Source: Methanoculleus bourgensis MS2 | GTDB lineage: Archaea; Halobacteriota; Methanomicrobia; Methanomicrobiales; Methanoculleaceae | Direction: 5' to 3' | Assembly (NCBI RefSeq): GCF_000304355.2 | Contig: NC_018227.2 | Span: forward strand, 1 to 64,000 | DNA length: 64,000 nt | Shown here: in pieces, positions 43,304-54,698 of the stretch | Layout of the letters: every line of letters starts with the position of its first letter | Numbering within the stretch: position 1 is the first letter of the stretch | Notes under the pieces: generated by a model | What the model was told of the DNA's origin: nothing | What the model saw: the letters and a program-made list of their open reading frames with translations, nothing else | Databases searched by the model: none | Program-made: the position numbers and the translations under genes

Positions 43304-43723
43304 ATGTCGGCAAGAGTTGAGCATCTGGTCGAAGCATTTGGTCGCCTGATGGTCATCAAGAACGAATGCTCTTCTGAGATCTTCTCCGAATGCGGACTCA
43401 CGGATTTGACGGTGACGCAGATCGCCTACTTAAAGGCCATCGACGAGCACCACGACGTGACGTTCAGCAGGCTTGCCGAGATCACGAGAACCTCAAAACC
43501 CACCGTCACGGAGATGGTTAATCGGTTCGCCAGGATGGAGTGCGCGTACCGGCAGAAGTGCCCCGACGACGGGAGGGTCACCTACATCCGCCTGACCGAG
43601 AGGGGGCGGATGATAGCAAACGCCGAGCAGAACGCGCTCCACCGGATGATCGAGAGGATAGTACGGGCGCTCGACGAGAACGAAGTGGATCTCCTCCTTG
43701 AGATCCTCAAGAAGGTCGGGTAA
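43304..43723 (+). CDS. MarR-family transcriptional regulator
   Basis: A 139-residue winged-helix regulator. The DNA-binding domain spans about residues 30-105 (VTFSRLAEITRTSKPTVTEMVNRFARM; wing with CPDDGRVTYIRLTERG), with a C-terminal dimerisation helix. Matching inverted repeats at its own promoter and at lonA indicate that it controls both. Cysteines at 23, 29, 79 and 86 might allow redox sensing (inference). Confidence 0.9.
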   Translation: MSARVEHLVEAFGRLMVIKNECSSEIFSECGLTDLTVTQIAYLKAIDEHHDVTFSRLAEITRTSKPTVTEMVNRFARMECAYRQKCPDDGRVTYIRLTERGRMIANAEQNALHRMIERIVRALDENEVDLLLEILKKVG

Positions 43724-43730
43724 TTTTTTT
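43724..43730 (+). terminator. T7 terminator after the MarR gene
   Basis: A run of seven T residues directly after the stop codon, the standard archaeal terminator. It separates the regulator from lonA, which has its own operator. Confidence 0.6.
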
Positions 43731-43743
43731 GGCCGACAACAAA

Positions 43744-43763
43744 GTTAGGTAAATTCGAACTAA
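43744..43763. promoter_or_regulatory. MarR operator 2, before lonA
   Basis: GTTAGGTAAATTCGAACTAA has the same TTAGGT-N7-AACTAA layout as the site at 43272, 15 bp before the chosen lonA start. Confidence 0.7.
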
Positions 43764-43778
43764 ATGATTGGAGTCACC

Positions 43779-46160
<2,382 letters not shown>

Positions 46161-46297
46161 CGACCCTCTCCTCACGTTCTCCTGATTTTTCTGGCGGTTC
46201 CCTGCACGGGTTACTCCCGCCGTTCGGTGCGCCTCTCGTTCCGGGGTTTGTACAGGAGGTTTCTGGTCTGGGAGTGATTGGAAGGGTCCAACATCCC

Positions 46298-46346
46298 GAC
46301 GCGTGTCACAGAGATCATTAATAGGAGGAGGTCAACCTCTCCCACG
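46298..46346 (+). promoter_or_regulatory. Shared promoter/leader motif, copy 1
   Basis: GACGCGTGTCACA (46298-46310) is identical to 62229-62241. It is followed by an AT-rich box and an imperfect hairpin (GGAGGAGGT / ACCTCTCCC), in the same order as upstream of the 62411 lipoprotein. Confidence 0.5.
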
Positions 46347-46395
46347 TGGAAAACCCGGGTGCACCTGTCCCGGGAGATGCACCAGAGGAAACAGA

Positions 46396-46986
46396 ATGAA
46401 GCAATCTCACGTGGGGGGCATCGCCCTCCTGGTATGCCTGATCGTTGTAGTGGCGATCGCTCTGGGTTCAGGCGCTCAGGATGGCACGGGGTCCCCGGGC
46501 GCGGATGACAACACCCCGCCCCTGGTCATCGGCGACACCATGACCGTGCTCGTCACGGGCGCCGCGTCGCTCTCCGATCTCGCGGCCGCTGGGATCCCGG
46601 CACCGGAAGAACTGCAGATCCCGAAGGGCATCAAGCGGTACGACGTTGTGACGTTCGACCACGCTGCCCTCTCGCGAGAGATCCGGGATGGACTCCCGCT
46701 TTCTATCCATGGTACGGCGTACCGGACCGAACAGCACGGGATGAACTTCGAACAGATCGATGACGGTATCAACACCTACGAAGGAACGATCGTCGGCGTT
46801 GACGAAAGCGATATCCTCCTGACGACCGGGAACAACGCCCTCGTCGGGAGCATAGTCTTCGGCAACGAGACGTTCTGGATTATCCCGGTCGAGCCCCGTG
46901 CGCGTGCCGAGCAGTCGGCGTCCCCGTTGCACGTCATATACAGTTCAAAGGATGTGCCCGCGGGGCCCCTCGTTCCGATAGATTAG
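46396..46986 (+). CDS. Anchored exported protein resembling a metalloprotease propeptide
   Basis: A 196-residue protein: N-terminal hydrophobic segment (about residues 8-26), then a domain with YEGTIVGVDESDILLTTGNN, GSIVFGNETFWIIPVE and LHVIYSSKD. To my recollection that is the pattern of the propeptide of secreted reprolysin-like zinc proteases. No catalytic HExxH domain follows; the frame ends at PLVPID. It is therefore either a free inhibitor/propeptide-like protein or the stump of a protease gene. The start at 46396 is chosen because the signal-like segment begins there. Confidence 0.65.
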   Translation: MKQSHVGGIALLVCLIVVVAIALGSGAQDGTGSPGADDNTPPLVIGDTMTVLVTGAASLSDLAAAGIPAPEELQIPKGIKRYDVVTFDHAALSREIRDGLPLSIHGTAYRTEQHGMNFEQIDDGINTYEGTIVGVDESDILLTTGNNALVGSIVFGNETFWIIPVEPRARAEQSASPLHVIYSSKDVPAGPLVPID

Positions 46987-47018
46987 GAGCCCGCAGAATA
47001 TTCCGGTGTGGTGATCGT

Positions 47019-47291
47019 ATGGAGTCTAGGAACAACAAACATCTGATTGCCGTAGGGATTCTCGCGTTCATCGGCGTCGTCCTCCTCGTCGCGACGGTTG
47101 TAGTTGTGTTTACCGCCTTCGTTACCCTGAGCACGGGAATCGACGGTCTTCCGCAGGAGCTGACTGTGCAGGTGGTCGGGGAAGAGGATCTGCAGAATGT
47201 CTCCGTCATCCACCAGACCGATCAGGATTTGAAGCAGCACCCGGCGCTCCTCCTCGCGGCTGTGGTTACAGCGCCGGAGCGTGTCCCATGA
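47019..47291 (+). CDS. Truncated paralogue of the 58555/59032 anchored protein family
   Basis: A 90-residue product. Its start MESRNNKHLIAVGILAFIGV and VSVIHQTDQDLKQHPAL match the proteins at 58555 (SIIHLTEKDFEQNPAL) and 59032. It lacks their final ~70 residues, and no continuation is seen in other frames. One membrane helix at about residues 8-30. Confidence 0.6.
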   Translation: MESRNNKHLIAVGILAFIGVVLLVATVVVVFTAFVTLSTGIDGLPQELTVQVVGEEDLQNVSVIHQTDQDLKQHPALLLAAVVTAPERVP

Positions 47292-47337
47292 TCTACGGGT
47301 CCGGCATGAGATCGCACCCGCAACTGATGGTGACGAG

Positions 47338-47934
47338 ATGAAACAAACCCCTCTCCTCCTGGTTACGCTGATCCTGCTGGTGTTCGGGGCCGGTTGCACC
47401 GATTCCGTGGAGGTTAACGCATCGGAGAACACCACGCCTGCCCCGGTCCTCTACTACGAGCAGGAGAACACCTCCATCACCCTCAACCTCTCGGAGGTCA
47501 CCGTGGACGTTCCCGGAAATTTCACCGCCAACGTCACGATGGTGCTCGAAACCCTTCTGGCCGACCAGCGGGCCGGGATTCTGCTTGAGAACGGGTGGAA
47601 CATTACCTCGGTTCGGATGGCCTCGAATGAGGATGACCCGAACCGGGCGTATGTCGAAGTGGAGTTCAGGCACGATGGACTGTCGTTCTTCATCGGGGTC
47701 GACGAAACGGCCCGCCGGACGCTCGACGGGCGTTGCGGGGCAGAGTGGTGGCTCTCGACACCCGTATCGGGGCCTCTGCCCGAGGGCTACCATCAGGCAA
47801 CGGATAAGAGTACAAAAACTTACCACGTCTTCGACGAGCGGAACAAGAGGGTAGCCATGATCTACAACGATACGACGATCTTCTATCTTTACCCGTCGTA
47901 CTCGATAATCAACATGGAGGGAATACTTGGCTGA
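47338..47934 (+). CDS. Lipoprotein of unknown function
   Basis: A 198-residue lipoprotein: signal peptide with lipobox FGAGC (Cys 20), then a mature part rich in N-x-T/S sequons. A ribosome site GGTGACGAG sits just before the ATG. The hydrophilic domain contains DGRCGAEWWLSTP. No family recognised. It follows the two anchored proteins on the same strand and may share their promoter. Confidence 0.7.
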   Translation: MKQTPLLLVTLILLVFGAGCTDSVEVNASENTTPAPVLYYEQENTSITLNLSEVTVDVPGNFTANVTMVLETLLADQRAGILLENGWNITSVRMASNEDDPNRAYVEVEFRHDGLSFFIGVDETARRTLDGRCGAEWWLSTPVSGPLPEGYHQATDKSTKTYHVFDERNKRVAMIYNDTTIFYLYPSYSIINMEGILG

Positions 47935-48030
47935 TCTCACCCTGGCTCGTTTTCCGGTGGTTTTGGAGCAGCAGGTGTCCGTAGGTTCTCAGGAGAGCAG
48001 GCCCCCCCGACCGCGCTCGGCCCTGACCCC

Positions 48031-48516
48031 CTAAACCCTCCTCGCGATCGTCTCGATCGCCTCGATCAGCGTCTTCTGGTGCGGCTTGATGATCGCCACC
48101 GGACAGTCGACGATCTTCTCTACGATCGGTGCAAGGATGGGGGCGCAGATGATCCCGAGCGCCCCCTCCTTGTCGGCCCGTACTGCGGCGATGATGCACT
48201 CCTCAAGGGAGTCAGCTGAGTAGCCCCGGATCCGGTATTTCCGGTTCCCGACTGTGATGTCGCGGTTGTCGAGTTCGTCGAGCAGGAACCGCGCTGCGAT
48301 CGCGGCGATGAAACTCTTCTCCCTGGGTTCGAGGGCGTTGACAATCTTCCGGACGGTGGAGAGCCGGGGATCGGTCTTCCCTGACGTGAGTTTGTAGAGG
48401 GTGGCGGGCGGGATCCCTGCCAGGTCTGCAAGTTCCCGGGCGGTCATATCCTGGCGGTCCAGTTCTTCCTGGAGCGCCTCGGCAAACTCGGTCTCAAAGA
48501 TCCTTCGTGACAGCAT
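48031..48516 (-). CDS. XRE-type helix-turn-helix regulator, divergent from the coenzyme M operon
   Basis: A 161-residue protein. The N-terminal HTH is at about residues 24-62 (MTARELADLAGIPPATLYKLTSGKTDPRLSTV). The C-terminal ~80 residues contain SLEECIIAAVRADKEGALGIICAPILAPI, a conserved archaeal extension that may bind a ligand. It is divergently placed from the ABC ATPase gene with an AT-rich 100-bp spacer, so control of that operon is plausible. The frame runs on upstream, but the ATG at 48516 begins the HTH family homology. Confidence 0.85.
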   Translation of the reverse strand: MLSRRIFETEFAEALQEELDRQDMTARELADLAGIPPATLYKLTSGKTDPRLSTVRKIVNALEPREKSFIAAIAARFLLDELDNRDITVGNRKYRIRGYSADSLEECIIAAVRADKEGALGIICAPILAPIVEKIVDCPVAIIKPHQKTLIEAIETIARRV

Positions 48517-48618
48517 CACTCTATTGTAGTAGATTATTTGAGATATAATTTTCCTCGTATGGTCACATTTTATGGACACAAGGCAAATCTTATCAAGGCC
48601 TGCGACAATTCTCCCCCT

Positions 48619-49398
48619 ATGAACCCCACACCCATCCGGGAGATCACGATCCTCCCCGGCCGGAGCAGGAGCGGCGAGCCGGAGAGGTTCGAGGCGATCA
48701 CCATCCGCCCGGGCGACACGATATCCATCGTCGGCCCCACCGGCTCCGGGAAGAGCGCCTTCATCAACGACATCGAGGTCTTCGCCCAAAACGACACCGC
48801 CACGGGACGGACGGTCCTCGTCAACGGCGAATACCCACCCGAGGAGTTCGTCCGCGACCCGGCGCACAAACCCGTCGCCCTGATCACCCAGAACACCCAG
48901 TGCCTCGCCGACCTCACGGTTGAGGAGTTCCTTGCGATGCACGTCCGGTCCCGGAAGATCGAGGACGAGGAGATCGTCAGCCGGACGATCGACCTCGCAA
49001 ACGAGTTTACGGGTGAGAAGATCCGGCCCGATGCCCGGATGACCGCGCTCTCCGGCGGCCAGACCCGCTCGCTCCTGGTGGCCGACGCGGTCCTGATCGC
49101 GGCTGCACCCGTCCTCCTCCTCGACGAGGTGGAGAACGCCGGGATCTTCAAGGAGCGGGTGATCGAGGTTCTCCGCGCCGGGGGGAAGGCGGTCATCTTC
49201 GTCACCCACGACCCCCTGGTCTCCCTCCTCTCTGCCCGGCGGATCGTCATGCGGGACGGAGCGGTCGAGCGGGTCATCGAGCCTGACGGCCGTGAGAACG
49301 CCGCCCTCAGGGAGGCCCGCCGCCTCGACGGCATCCTCCGGCAGATGCGGGAGGAGATCCGGGCCGGCAACCTGATCACAGGGTCGGTCGGGGCATGA
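48619..49398 (+). CDS. ABC-type ATPase at the head of the coenzyme M operon
   Basis: A 259-residue ATPase with Walker A GPTGSGKS, Q-loop (ITQNTQ), signature LSGGQTRSLLVADA, Walker B VLLLDEVENAG and H-loop VTHDP. No permease is encoded in the operon, so it may act as a soluble ATPase, for example in cofactor or metal-cluster assembly, rather than in transport (inference). A TATA-like CAAATCTTATC lies about 30 bp upstream, and the ATG is near the expected transcript start (leaderless). Confidence 0.85.
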   Translation: MNPTPIREITILPGRSRSGEPERFEAITIRPGDTISIVGPTGSGKSAFINDIEVFAQNDTATGRTVLVNGEYPPEEFVRDPAHKPVALITQNTQCLADLTVEEFLAMHVRSRKIEDEEIVSRTIDLANEFTGEKIRPDARMTALSGGQTRSLLVADAVLIAAAPVLLLDEVENAGIFKERVIEVLRAGGKAVIFVTHDPLVSLLSARRIVMRDGAVERVIEPDGRENAALREARRLDGILRQMREEIRAGNLITGSVGA

Positions 49399-50102
49399 GA
49401 CTCGTCGTCATCGCCGGGCCGCCCTCCGCCGGGAAGACCGCCGTCGTGCGGCAGACCATCCGTGCCCTCCTGGACCGGCACCAGATCGCCTACCTCAAGA
49501 TCGACGTCGTCCGGGCGTTCGAGGACGAGGAACTCGCGGCCGAGTTCGGGATCCCGGCACGGAAGGTCTACTCAGGCGATCTCTGCCCTGACCACGCCGG
49601 GGTCATGGTGATGCGGGACGCCATCGCCTGGGCCGGGGAGGAGGGCGCCGACCTCCTCCTGGTCGAGAGCGCCGGGCTCTGCCTCCGCTGCTCCCCCTAC
49701 ACGACGCAGGGGCTCGGAGTCGCCGTCCTCTCCGCAATATCGGGGACGAACACGCCCCTGAAGATGGCCGCGATGCTCGCGCTTGCCGACATCGCGGTCG
49801 TGACCAGGATCGACCTCGTCTCCCAGGCCGAGAAAGAGGTCTTCCGGGAGCGGATCCGGGAGGTGAACCCGCGCCTCGACATCGTGGAGACGAATGCTCT
49901 CCAGGGGACCGGGATGCGCTACCTCCTCCGGGCGATCGAGGACTGCCCTGCGATAACCGACCCGGATGCCATCGTGCTCCGGGGTGCGCCGCCGCTCGGG
50001 GTCTGCACCATCTGTATCGGGAAGACCGAGATCGGGTGGCAGCACCACTTCGGGGTCATCCGGAGACTCGAGGGCGCCGACTACCTCTACCGGGGGGACT
50101 GA
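49395..50102 (+). CDS. HypB/UreG-like GTPase
   Basis: A 235-residue P-loop GTPase: GPPSAGKT near residues 8-15, KIDVVRAFEDEE, a cysteine/histidine-bearing loop LCPDHAG, LLVESAGLCLRC, and the guanine-specificity TRID motif. HypB and UreG relatives load nickel into enzymes; cysteines near SAGLCLRC and CTICIGK could bind metal. It overlaps the ATPase gene by ATGA. Confidence 0.85.
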   Translation: MRLVVIAGPPSAGKTAVVRQTIRALLDRHQIAYLKIDVVRAFEDEELAAEFGIPARKVYSGDLCPDHAGVMVMRDAIAWAGEEGADLLLVESAGLCLRCSPYTTQGLGVAVLSAISGTNTPLKMAAMLALADIAVVTRIDLVSQAEKEVFRERIREVNPRLDIVETNALQGTGMRYLLRAIEDCPAITDPDAIVLRGAPPLGVCTICIGKTEIGWQHHFGVIRRLEGADYLYRGD

Positions 50103-50106
50103 CCCT

Positions 50107-50727
50107 ATGGCATGGACTCCGCCCGGGAAGGACTGCGGGGCCTGCGGCTCCCCGACCTGCGAGGCCTTCCTTGCCCTGGTCAGGCTGGGGAAGAAGGACC
50201 TCCCGGACTGCGTCTTCTACCGCACCGGAACTGCTTCCTCCCGGTTCGAGGGCGAGGCCCTCCATTCCGGCCGGGACGTCCTCGGTGTGGAGTACGACTT
50301 CATCCTTGAGCCCCTGCCCGGCGAGGTCTCGGCCCGGAAGATCATCCTCCCCTTCCGCCCTGACCTCGTGGAGAAGTGGGAGATTGTGCCCGGGGATATC
50401 GTCGTCGGGAGACCGGCCGGTGCGGGCTGTCCGGTCCAGCACGTCCTCCAGGTCCTCCACGCGAGTCCTGTGAGCGGCCTTCTCACCTGTCTGGTCGTCG
50501 GGCCGGAGGCCTCCCGGGCCGGAGGGTTTAAGGATATTGAGGCATACCACATCGTCGGTTTTGAGGGGATTTGCCGGACGGTGCGGCGCGAACCCATATT
50601 CGGGATGCGGCAGCGGTTCATGCCCGGCTACTGCATGATGAACCTTGCACATACGGGTGTCGTGAACATGGTGCTCGCACAGTCCTCAGGTCTCCATGTG
50701 CGGGTGGAGGATATCAGGTTGTTATGA
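50107..50727 (+). CDS. Fe-S cluster protein in the coenzyme M operon
   Basis: A 206-residue protein. The N-terminal DCGACGSPTCEAFLALV plus a later DCVF cysteine is the four-cysteine [4Fe-4S] module found in the corrinoid Fe-S protein and related proteins. The C-terminal part contains IVPGDIVVGRPAGAGCPVQH and a final region with GMRQRFMPGYCMMNLAHTG. It is probably a partner or assembly factor for the next protein. Overlaps its neighbour by ATGA. Confidence 0.8.
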   Translation: MAWTPPGKDCGACGSPTCEAFLALVRLGKKDLPDCVFYRTGTASSRFEGEALHSGRDVLGVEYDFILEPLPGEVSARKIILPFRPDLVEKWEIVPGDIVVGRPAGAGCPVQHVLQVLHASPVSGLLTCLVVGPEASRAGGFKDIEAYHIVGFEGICRTVRREPIFGMRQRFMPGYCMMNLAHTGVVNMVLAQSSGLHVRVEDIRLL

Positions 50728-51965
50728 AGACGATGAGAGAGATCGACGAGAAGATCAGGAATGGTTCGGCGGTCGTCTACACTGCCGCTGAGTTCAAGCG
50801 CCTCATCCGCGAGGGTGCGGAGGTCTCGGCCGCGGACGTGGATGTGGTCACCACCGGAACCTGCGGGGTGATGTCGGGGACCGCGGCGATCCTTTCGGTG
50901 CCGGTCGCGGAACCGGGGGCCTTCGAACGGGCGGAGCGGGCCTGGGTAAACGGGGTTCCCTGCATGCCCGGCCCCTGCCCGAACGAGCGGCTCGGGCTCC
51001 TCGACCTGATCGTCTCCGGGACCGCTCACGCCGGGGCGGGGTACGGGGGCGGACACCTCTTCCGCGATATCGTCGAGGGACGCGGGATCGAGGTGGTCGT
51101 GGAGGCCGCCGACCGCTCGGTCGAGGCACGGGTGACGCTCGACGACTTCTCCTACGCCCGGCTCTTCACCACCCGGAGCGCCTACCGGAACTACACCGCC
51201 TACGTAAACACCCAGCCGACCCGGGTGAAGACGATCTTCTCCCTTGAGGGGCTGCAGGGGCCCTGCCGGGAGGTCTCGGTCAGCGGGTGCGGCGAGATCA
51301 ACCCCCTCCAGAACGACCCGCTCGGGCTCGCGGTCAGTGCCGGGACGCCGGTCCTCCTGAACGGCTCCGTCGGTATGGTGACCGGCGAAGGGACCCGGAG
51401 CACTCCTTCGCGCCCCAACCTCACGGCCATCGCCGACATGGCCAGGATGCGGCCCCGCTACATGGGGGGTTTTAGGACCTCAGCCGGCCCCGAGTGCATC
51501 ACGAGTCTCGGCGTCGCCATCCCGGTCCTCGACGACCGGCAGGTCGCGGGGCTCCGGGTCCTCGATGAGGAGATCCCTCTCCCGGTCGCCGACATCAACA
51601 CCCGGGCCGTGGTCGGGGAGGCGACCTACGCCGATGTCTGGCAGCGGCCCGACCGTGAGGTGACCTACCACCCCGAGTGGTGCGAGGAGTGCTCGACCTG
51701 TGTCGTGGCCACGGTTTGCCCGACGGGTGCATTCTCCCGCGAGACCGGGATCGACCGTGACCGCTGCCTTGCCTGCACCGCATGTCTCACCGCCTGCCCA
51801 AACGACGCTCTTTTGGCCGGCGAGGGCTCGCTCCGGGTCGGGGGACGGAAGGTCCCGATCACGCTGCGCCAGTCGGGCCGGACGCTCGCTGAGGACCTCT
51901 GCCGGGACTTACAAGAGATGATCCTTGACGGCCGGTTCACCTTCACGGGAGGCGGGATGCGGTGA
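50724..51965 (+). CDS. Methanogenesis marker 16 metalloprotein (DUF39 plus two [4Fe-4S] modules)
   Basis: A 413-residue protein. Residues ~1-325 are the DUF39 domain, related to the sulfurtransferase that makes homocysteine from aspartate semialdehyde; conserved TTGTCGVMSGTA holds the likely active cysteine. Residues ~330-380 carry two ferredoxin motifs (CEECSTCVVATVCP and CLACTACLTACP). Its place in an operon with cysteate synthase and ComDE supports a role in putting sulfur onto sulfoacetaldehyde, the last step to coenzyme M (the ComF step); this is an inference. Confidence 0.88.
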   Translation: MKTMREIDEKIRNGSAVVYTAAEFKRLIREGAEVSAADVDVVTTGTCGVMSGTAAILSVPVAEPGAFERAERAWVNGVPCMPGPCPNERLGLLDLIVSGTAHAGAGYGGGHLFRDIVEGRGIEVVVEAADRSVEARVTLDDFSYARLFTTRSAYRNYTAYVNTQPTRVKTIFSLEGLQGPCREVSVSGCGEINPLQNDPLGLAVSAGTPVLLNGSVGMVTGEGTRSTPSRPNLTAIADMARMRPRYMGGFRTSAGPECITSLGVAIPVLDDRQVAGLRVLDEEIPLPVADINTRAVVGEATYADVWQRPDREVTYHPEWCEECSTCVVATVCPTGAFSRETGIDRDRCLACTACLTACPNDALLAGEGSLRVGGRKVPITLRQSGRTLAEDLCRDLQEMILDGRFTFTGGGMR

Positions 51966-53254
51966 GGGAGAAGTACCTTCTCCGGTGTCCTGGGTGCGGC
52001 CGGTCCTTCCCCGACCGCTACACCCTCAACTGCCCGTCGGGGTGCGACACCCTCCTCCGGACCGTCTACGCCGAGCGCCGCCTCACCCCCCGGAGCCTCC
52101 CCGGAATCTTCCGCTACAAGGATTGGCTCCCAATCGAGGGTCACCTCCGGGTCGATGCCGGCCCGGTCTCCTACGAGAGCGAACATCTTGCCCGGGAACT
52201 CGGACTTCTCCACCTCACCATCACCTTCTCCGGCTACTGGCCCGAGCGGGGTGCGGGGATGGAGACCTGCTCCTTCAAGGAACTCGAGGCACAGCCGACG
52301 GCCCTGCGCCTCAGGGAGAAGGGGGCCGGGGGGGTCATCCAGGTCTCGTCGGCGGGGAACACCGGCCGGGCGTTCTGCCAGGTCTCGGGCCTGACCGGGG
52401 CCCCGGTCGTGGTGGTGGTCCCGACGGCCGCTGCCGGGCGGCTCTGGACGACCGTCCCGGCAGAGAACGTCTGCCTCATCACGGTGGACGGGGACTACTC
52501 AGACTCCATCGCGTTCGGGCGGGAGGTCTGCTCTCTCCCGGGAATTGTCCCCGAGGGCGGGGCGAAGAACGTCGCCCGCCGGGACGGGATGGGGACGGTG
52601 ATGCTCGATGGGACGCTTTCCGCCGGGAGACTCCCCGACTACTACTTCCAGGCGGTCGGGAGCGGGACCGGGGGGATCGCCGCCTGGGAGGCCGCGGAGC
52701 GGCTCGTCGCCGACGGCCGGTTCGGCCCCCGCCTCCCGGAGCTTCACCTCTCCCAGAACCTCCCCTTCGTCCCGATGGTCCGGGCCTGGGAGGCGGGGAG
52801 GAGGACGATCGTGGCCGAGGATATGCCGGATGCCGAAGCCGCGATTGCCCGTGTCTACGCCGACGTCCTGACGAACTGCCACCCGCCCTGGGGGATCCGG
52901 GGCGGGGTCCGGGACGCATTTCTGGCCTCGGGCGGGAGGATGTATGCGGTCGCAAACGAGGATGCCCGGGGCGCCGGGAGAATTTTTGCCGAGACCGAGG
53001 AGATCGACCTTGACCCGGCAGCCGCGGTCGCGGTTGCGTCGCTCGCCCGGGCGATGGAGGAAGGTCTCATCGACCCGGGGAAGCACATACTCCTGAACGT
53101 GACCGGCGGGGGGTATCAGCGTGTAGCAGAAGACCTCGACCGCTACCCGGTCGATCCCTTCCTCCGTGTCGCGGCCGGGACGACCCTCGACGGGGACCTC
53201 AGGGATGACATCGAGGCCTGGCTTGCGGAGCAGGAGGTGGCGGCCTATGCGTGA
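51962..53254 (+). CDS. Cysteate synthase
   Basis: PLP enzyme related to threonine synthase that converts phosphoserine and sulfite to L-cysteate, the committing step of one coenzyme M pathway. The 430-residue product has an N-terminal zinc ribbon (CPGCG...CPSGC), the PLP lysine in METCSFKELEA, and a phosphate-binding SSAGNTGRA loop. It starts at GTG 51962 in a 4-bp overlap with the marker 16 gene. Confidence 0.92.
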   Translation: MREKYLLRCPGCGRSFPDRYTLNCPSGCDTLLRTVYAERRLTPRSLPGIFRYKDWLPIEGHLRVDAGPVSYESEHLARELGLLHLTITFSGYWPERGAGMETCSFKELEAQPTALRLREKGAGGVIQVSSAGNTGRAFCQVSGLTGAPVVVVVPTAAAGRLWTTVPAENVCLITVDGDYSDSIAFGREVCSLPGIVPEGGAKNVARRDGMGTVMLDGTLSAGRLPDYYFQAVGSGTGGIAAWEAAERLVADGRFGPRLPELHLSQNLPFVPMVRAWEAGRRTIVAEDMPDAEAAIARVYADVLTNCHPPWGIRGGVRDAFLASGGRMYAVANEDARGAGRIFAETEEIDLDPAAAVAVASLARAMEEGLIDPGKHILLNVTGGGYQRVAEDLDRYPVDPFLRVAAGTTLDGDLRDDIEAWLAEQEVAAYA

Positions 53255-54365
53255 GGGCTGTGTCCTCGACCGTCTTGCCGCCCTCGGGGTCGATACCGTG
53301 GCGTCGCTCCCCTGTGATCGGACCCGGGACCTCTGCGCCCTGATCCCGGAGCGGTTCCATGCAGTGAATCTTACCCGGGAGGAGGACGGCGTCGGGATCT
53401 GCGCAGGGCTCGCGATGGCGGGGGGGCGGCCGGTGCTCCATATGCAGAGTTCGGGGCTCGGGAACTCCTTAAACGCGATCATGTCGCTCACCGTCACCTT
53501 CGGCCTCCCCCTCCCCATCCTCGCGAGCTGGCGGGGGGTCTACCGGGAGGCGATCCCGGCCCAGGTGCCGTTCAACCGGGCGGTCCCGGAGGTGCTCGCG
53601 GCGCTCGGGATACCCTTCACGATCATCCGCGATCCCGGGGATGAGGAATTAATCGATACGGTCGTCCGCGACGCCTACGACGCCATGCGGCCGCACGTGG
53701 GGCTGATCCTCCCCTCGTTCTGGGAAGGGGAGGAGGCCTGCCTGCCGGAGCGGGTGTTTCCGAGCCGGGCCCGGGAGTCGGCGCTTGCCTACCGGCGGAC
53801 GTTCCGCGACCCGGTGATGACCCGGTATGATGCAATCCGCGTCATCGCTGCCGCCCTCGACGGCGAGGCGGTGGTCGCAAACATCGGGGTCCCTTCAAAG
53901 GAGCTCTACGCGGCGAACGACCGGGACCTCAACTTCTACATGCTCGGGAGTTACACCCAGGCGACCCCGATCGGCCTCGGCATCGGGCTTGCGACGGATA
54001 GAGACGTCGTCGTCCTCGACGGCGACGGGAGCCTGCTCGGGACCGCTGTCCTCCCGGTCGTGGCGGAACAGGCCCCGGAGAACCTCACGATCGTCTGCCT
54101 GGACAACGGGGCCTTCGGGAGCACCGGGAACCAGCCCACCCCGGCCTCCGGCCTCGTGGACATGGAACTCCTCGCCCTCGCCGCCGGTATCCGGAAGACA
54201 TGCAAGGTGCAGGATGAGAAGGAACTCAAGGAGGCCTGGGAGAGCCGGGGACGGGGGCCGACCTTCATCCACGTTGTTCTGAAACCCGGGAATGCCAAGG
54301 TTCCGAATATTCCGCTTACCCCCGGGGAGATCCGGGAGCGGTTCGTGCGGGCGCTTGGGAGGTAG
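53247..54365 (+). CDS. comDE: Sulfopyruvate decarboxylase, fused ComD-ComE
   Basis: Thiamine-diphosphate enzyme that turns sulfopyruvate to sulfoacetaldehyde. The 372-residue product fuses the two subunits. Residues ~1-165 (ComD) contain the pyrimidine-binding region with the NLTREEDGVGICAGLAMAG block. Residues ~190-372 (ComE) contain the TPP motif beginning GDGSLLG and ending CLDNGAFGSTG. An aminotransferase linking cysteate to sulfopyruvate is not in this operon. It overlaps cysteate synthase by 8 bp. Confidence 0.93.
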   Translation: MREGCVLDRLAALGVDTVASLPCDRTRDLCALIPERFHAVNLTREEDGVGICAGLAMAGGRPVLHMQSSGLGNSLNAIMSLTVTFGLPLPILASWRGVYREAIPAQVPFNRAVPEVLAALGIPFTIIRDPGDEELIDTVVRDAYDAMRPHVGLILPSFWEGEEACLPERVFPSRARESALAYRRTFRDPVMTRYDAIRVIAAALDGEAVVANIGVPSKELYAANDRDLNFYMLGSYTQATPIGLGIGLATDRDVVVLDGDGSLLGTAVLPVVAEQAPENLTIVCLDNGAFGSTGNQPTPASGLVDMELLALAAGIRKTCKVQDEKELKEAWESRGRGPTFIHVVLKPGNAKVPNIPLTPGEIRERFVRALGR

Positions 54366-54698
54366 GTATCCGGCTCGTTCCTGTGGCGGAGCAAGTACAC
54401 TCTCTTTTCCCCGCTGGTCATATCGGGTAGCGGAACTTTTCCCGCATCCTGTTTCTCATCGCACCCCTTGAGGGTTGCCAGCCGGAAACGGTTGCACACA
54501 CCGTCGCAAGAAGAATGATCTCCTGTGCTTTTTACTCAGGAGGAGGATTTGTTTTCGGCAGTTTTGATAACGGCCCCAGAACGTGTAAAGGAATGGGACA
54601 GAATTTATAAGTGGAGTTCTGTACAAGTCATTGTGGGGGCGCCAGGTGATGCGTCCGCAATAGTTTGTGGGGTTCCCCCATCTGGAGGAAGATAAGGC
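54366..54698. other. Intergenic region with promoter of the 54699 gene
   Basis: A TATA-like TTTATAAG at 54604-54611 follows GAACGTGTAAAGGAATGGGA (54579-54598), which resembles the sequence before the TATA box at 57604-57636. No gene or other structure was seen. Confidence 0.45.
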
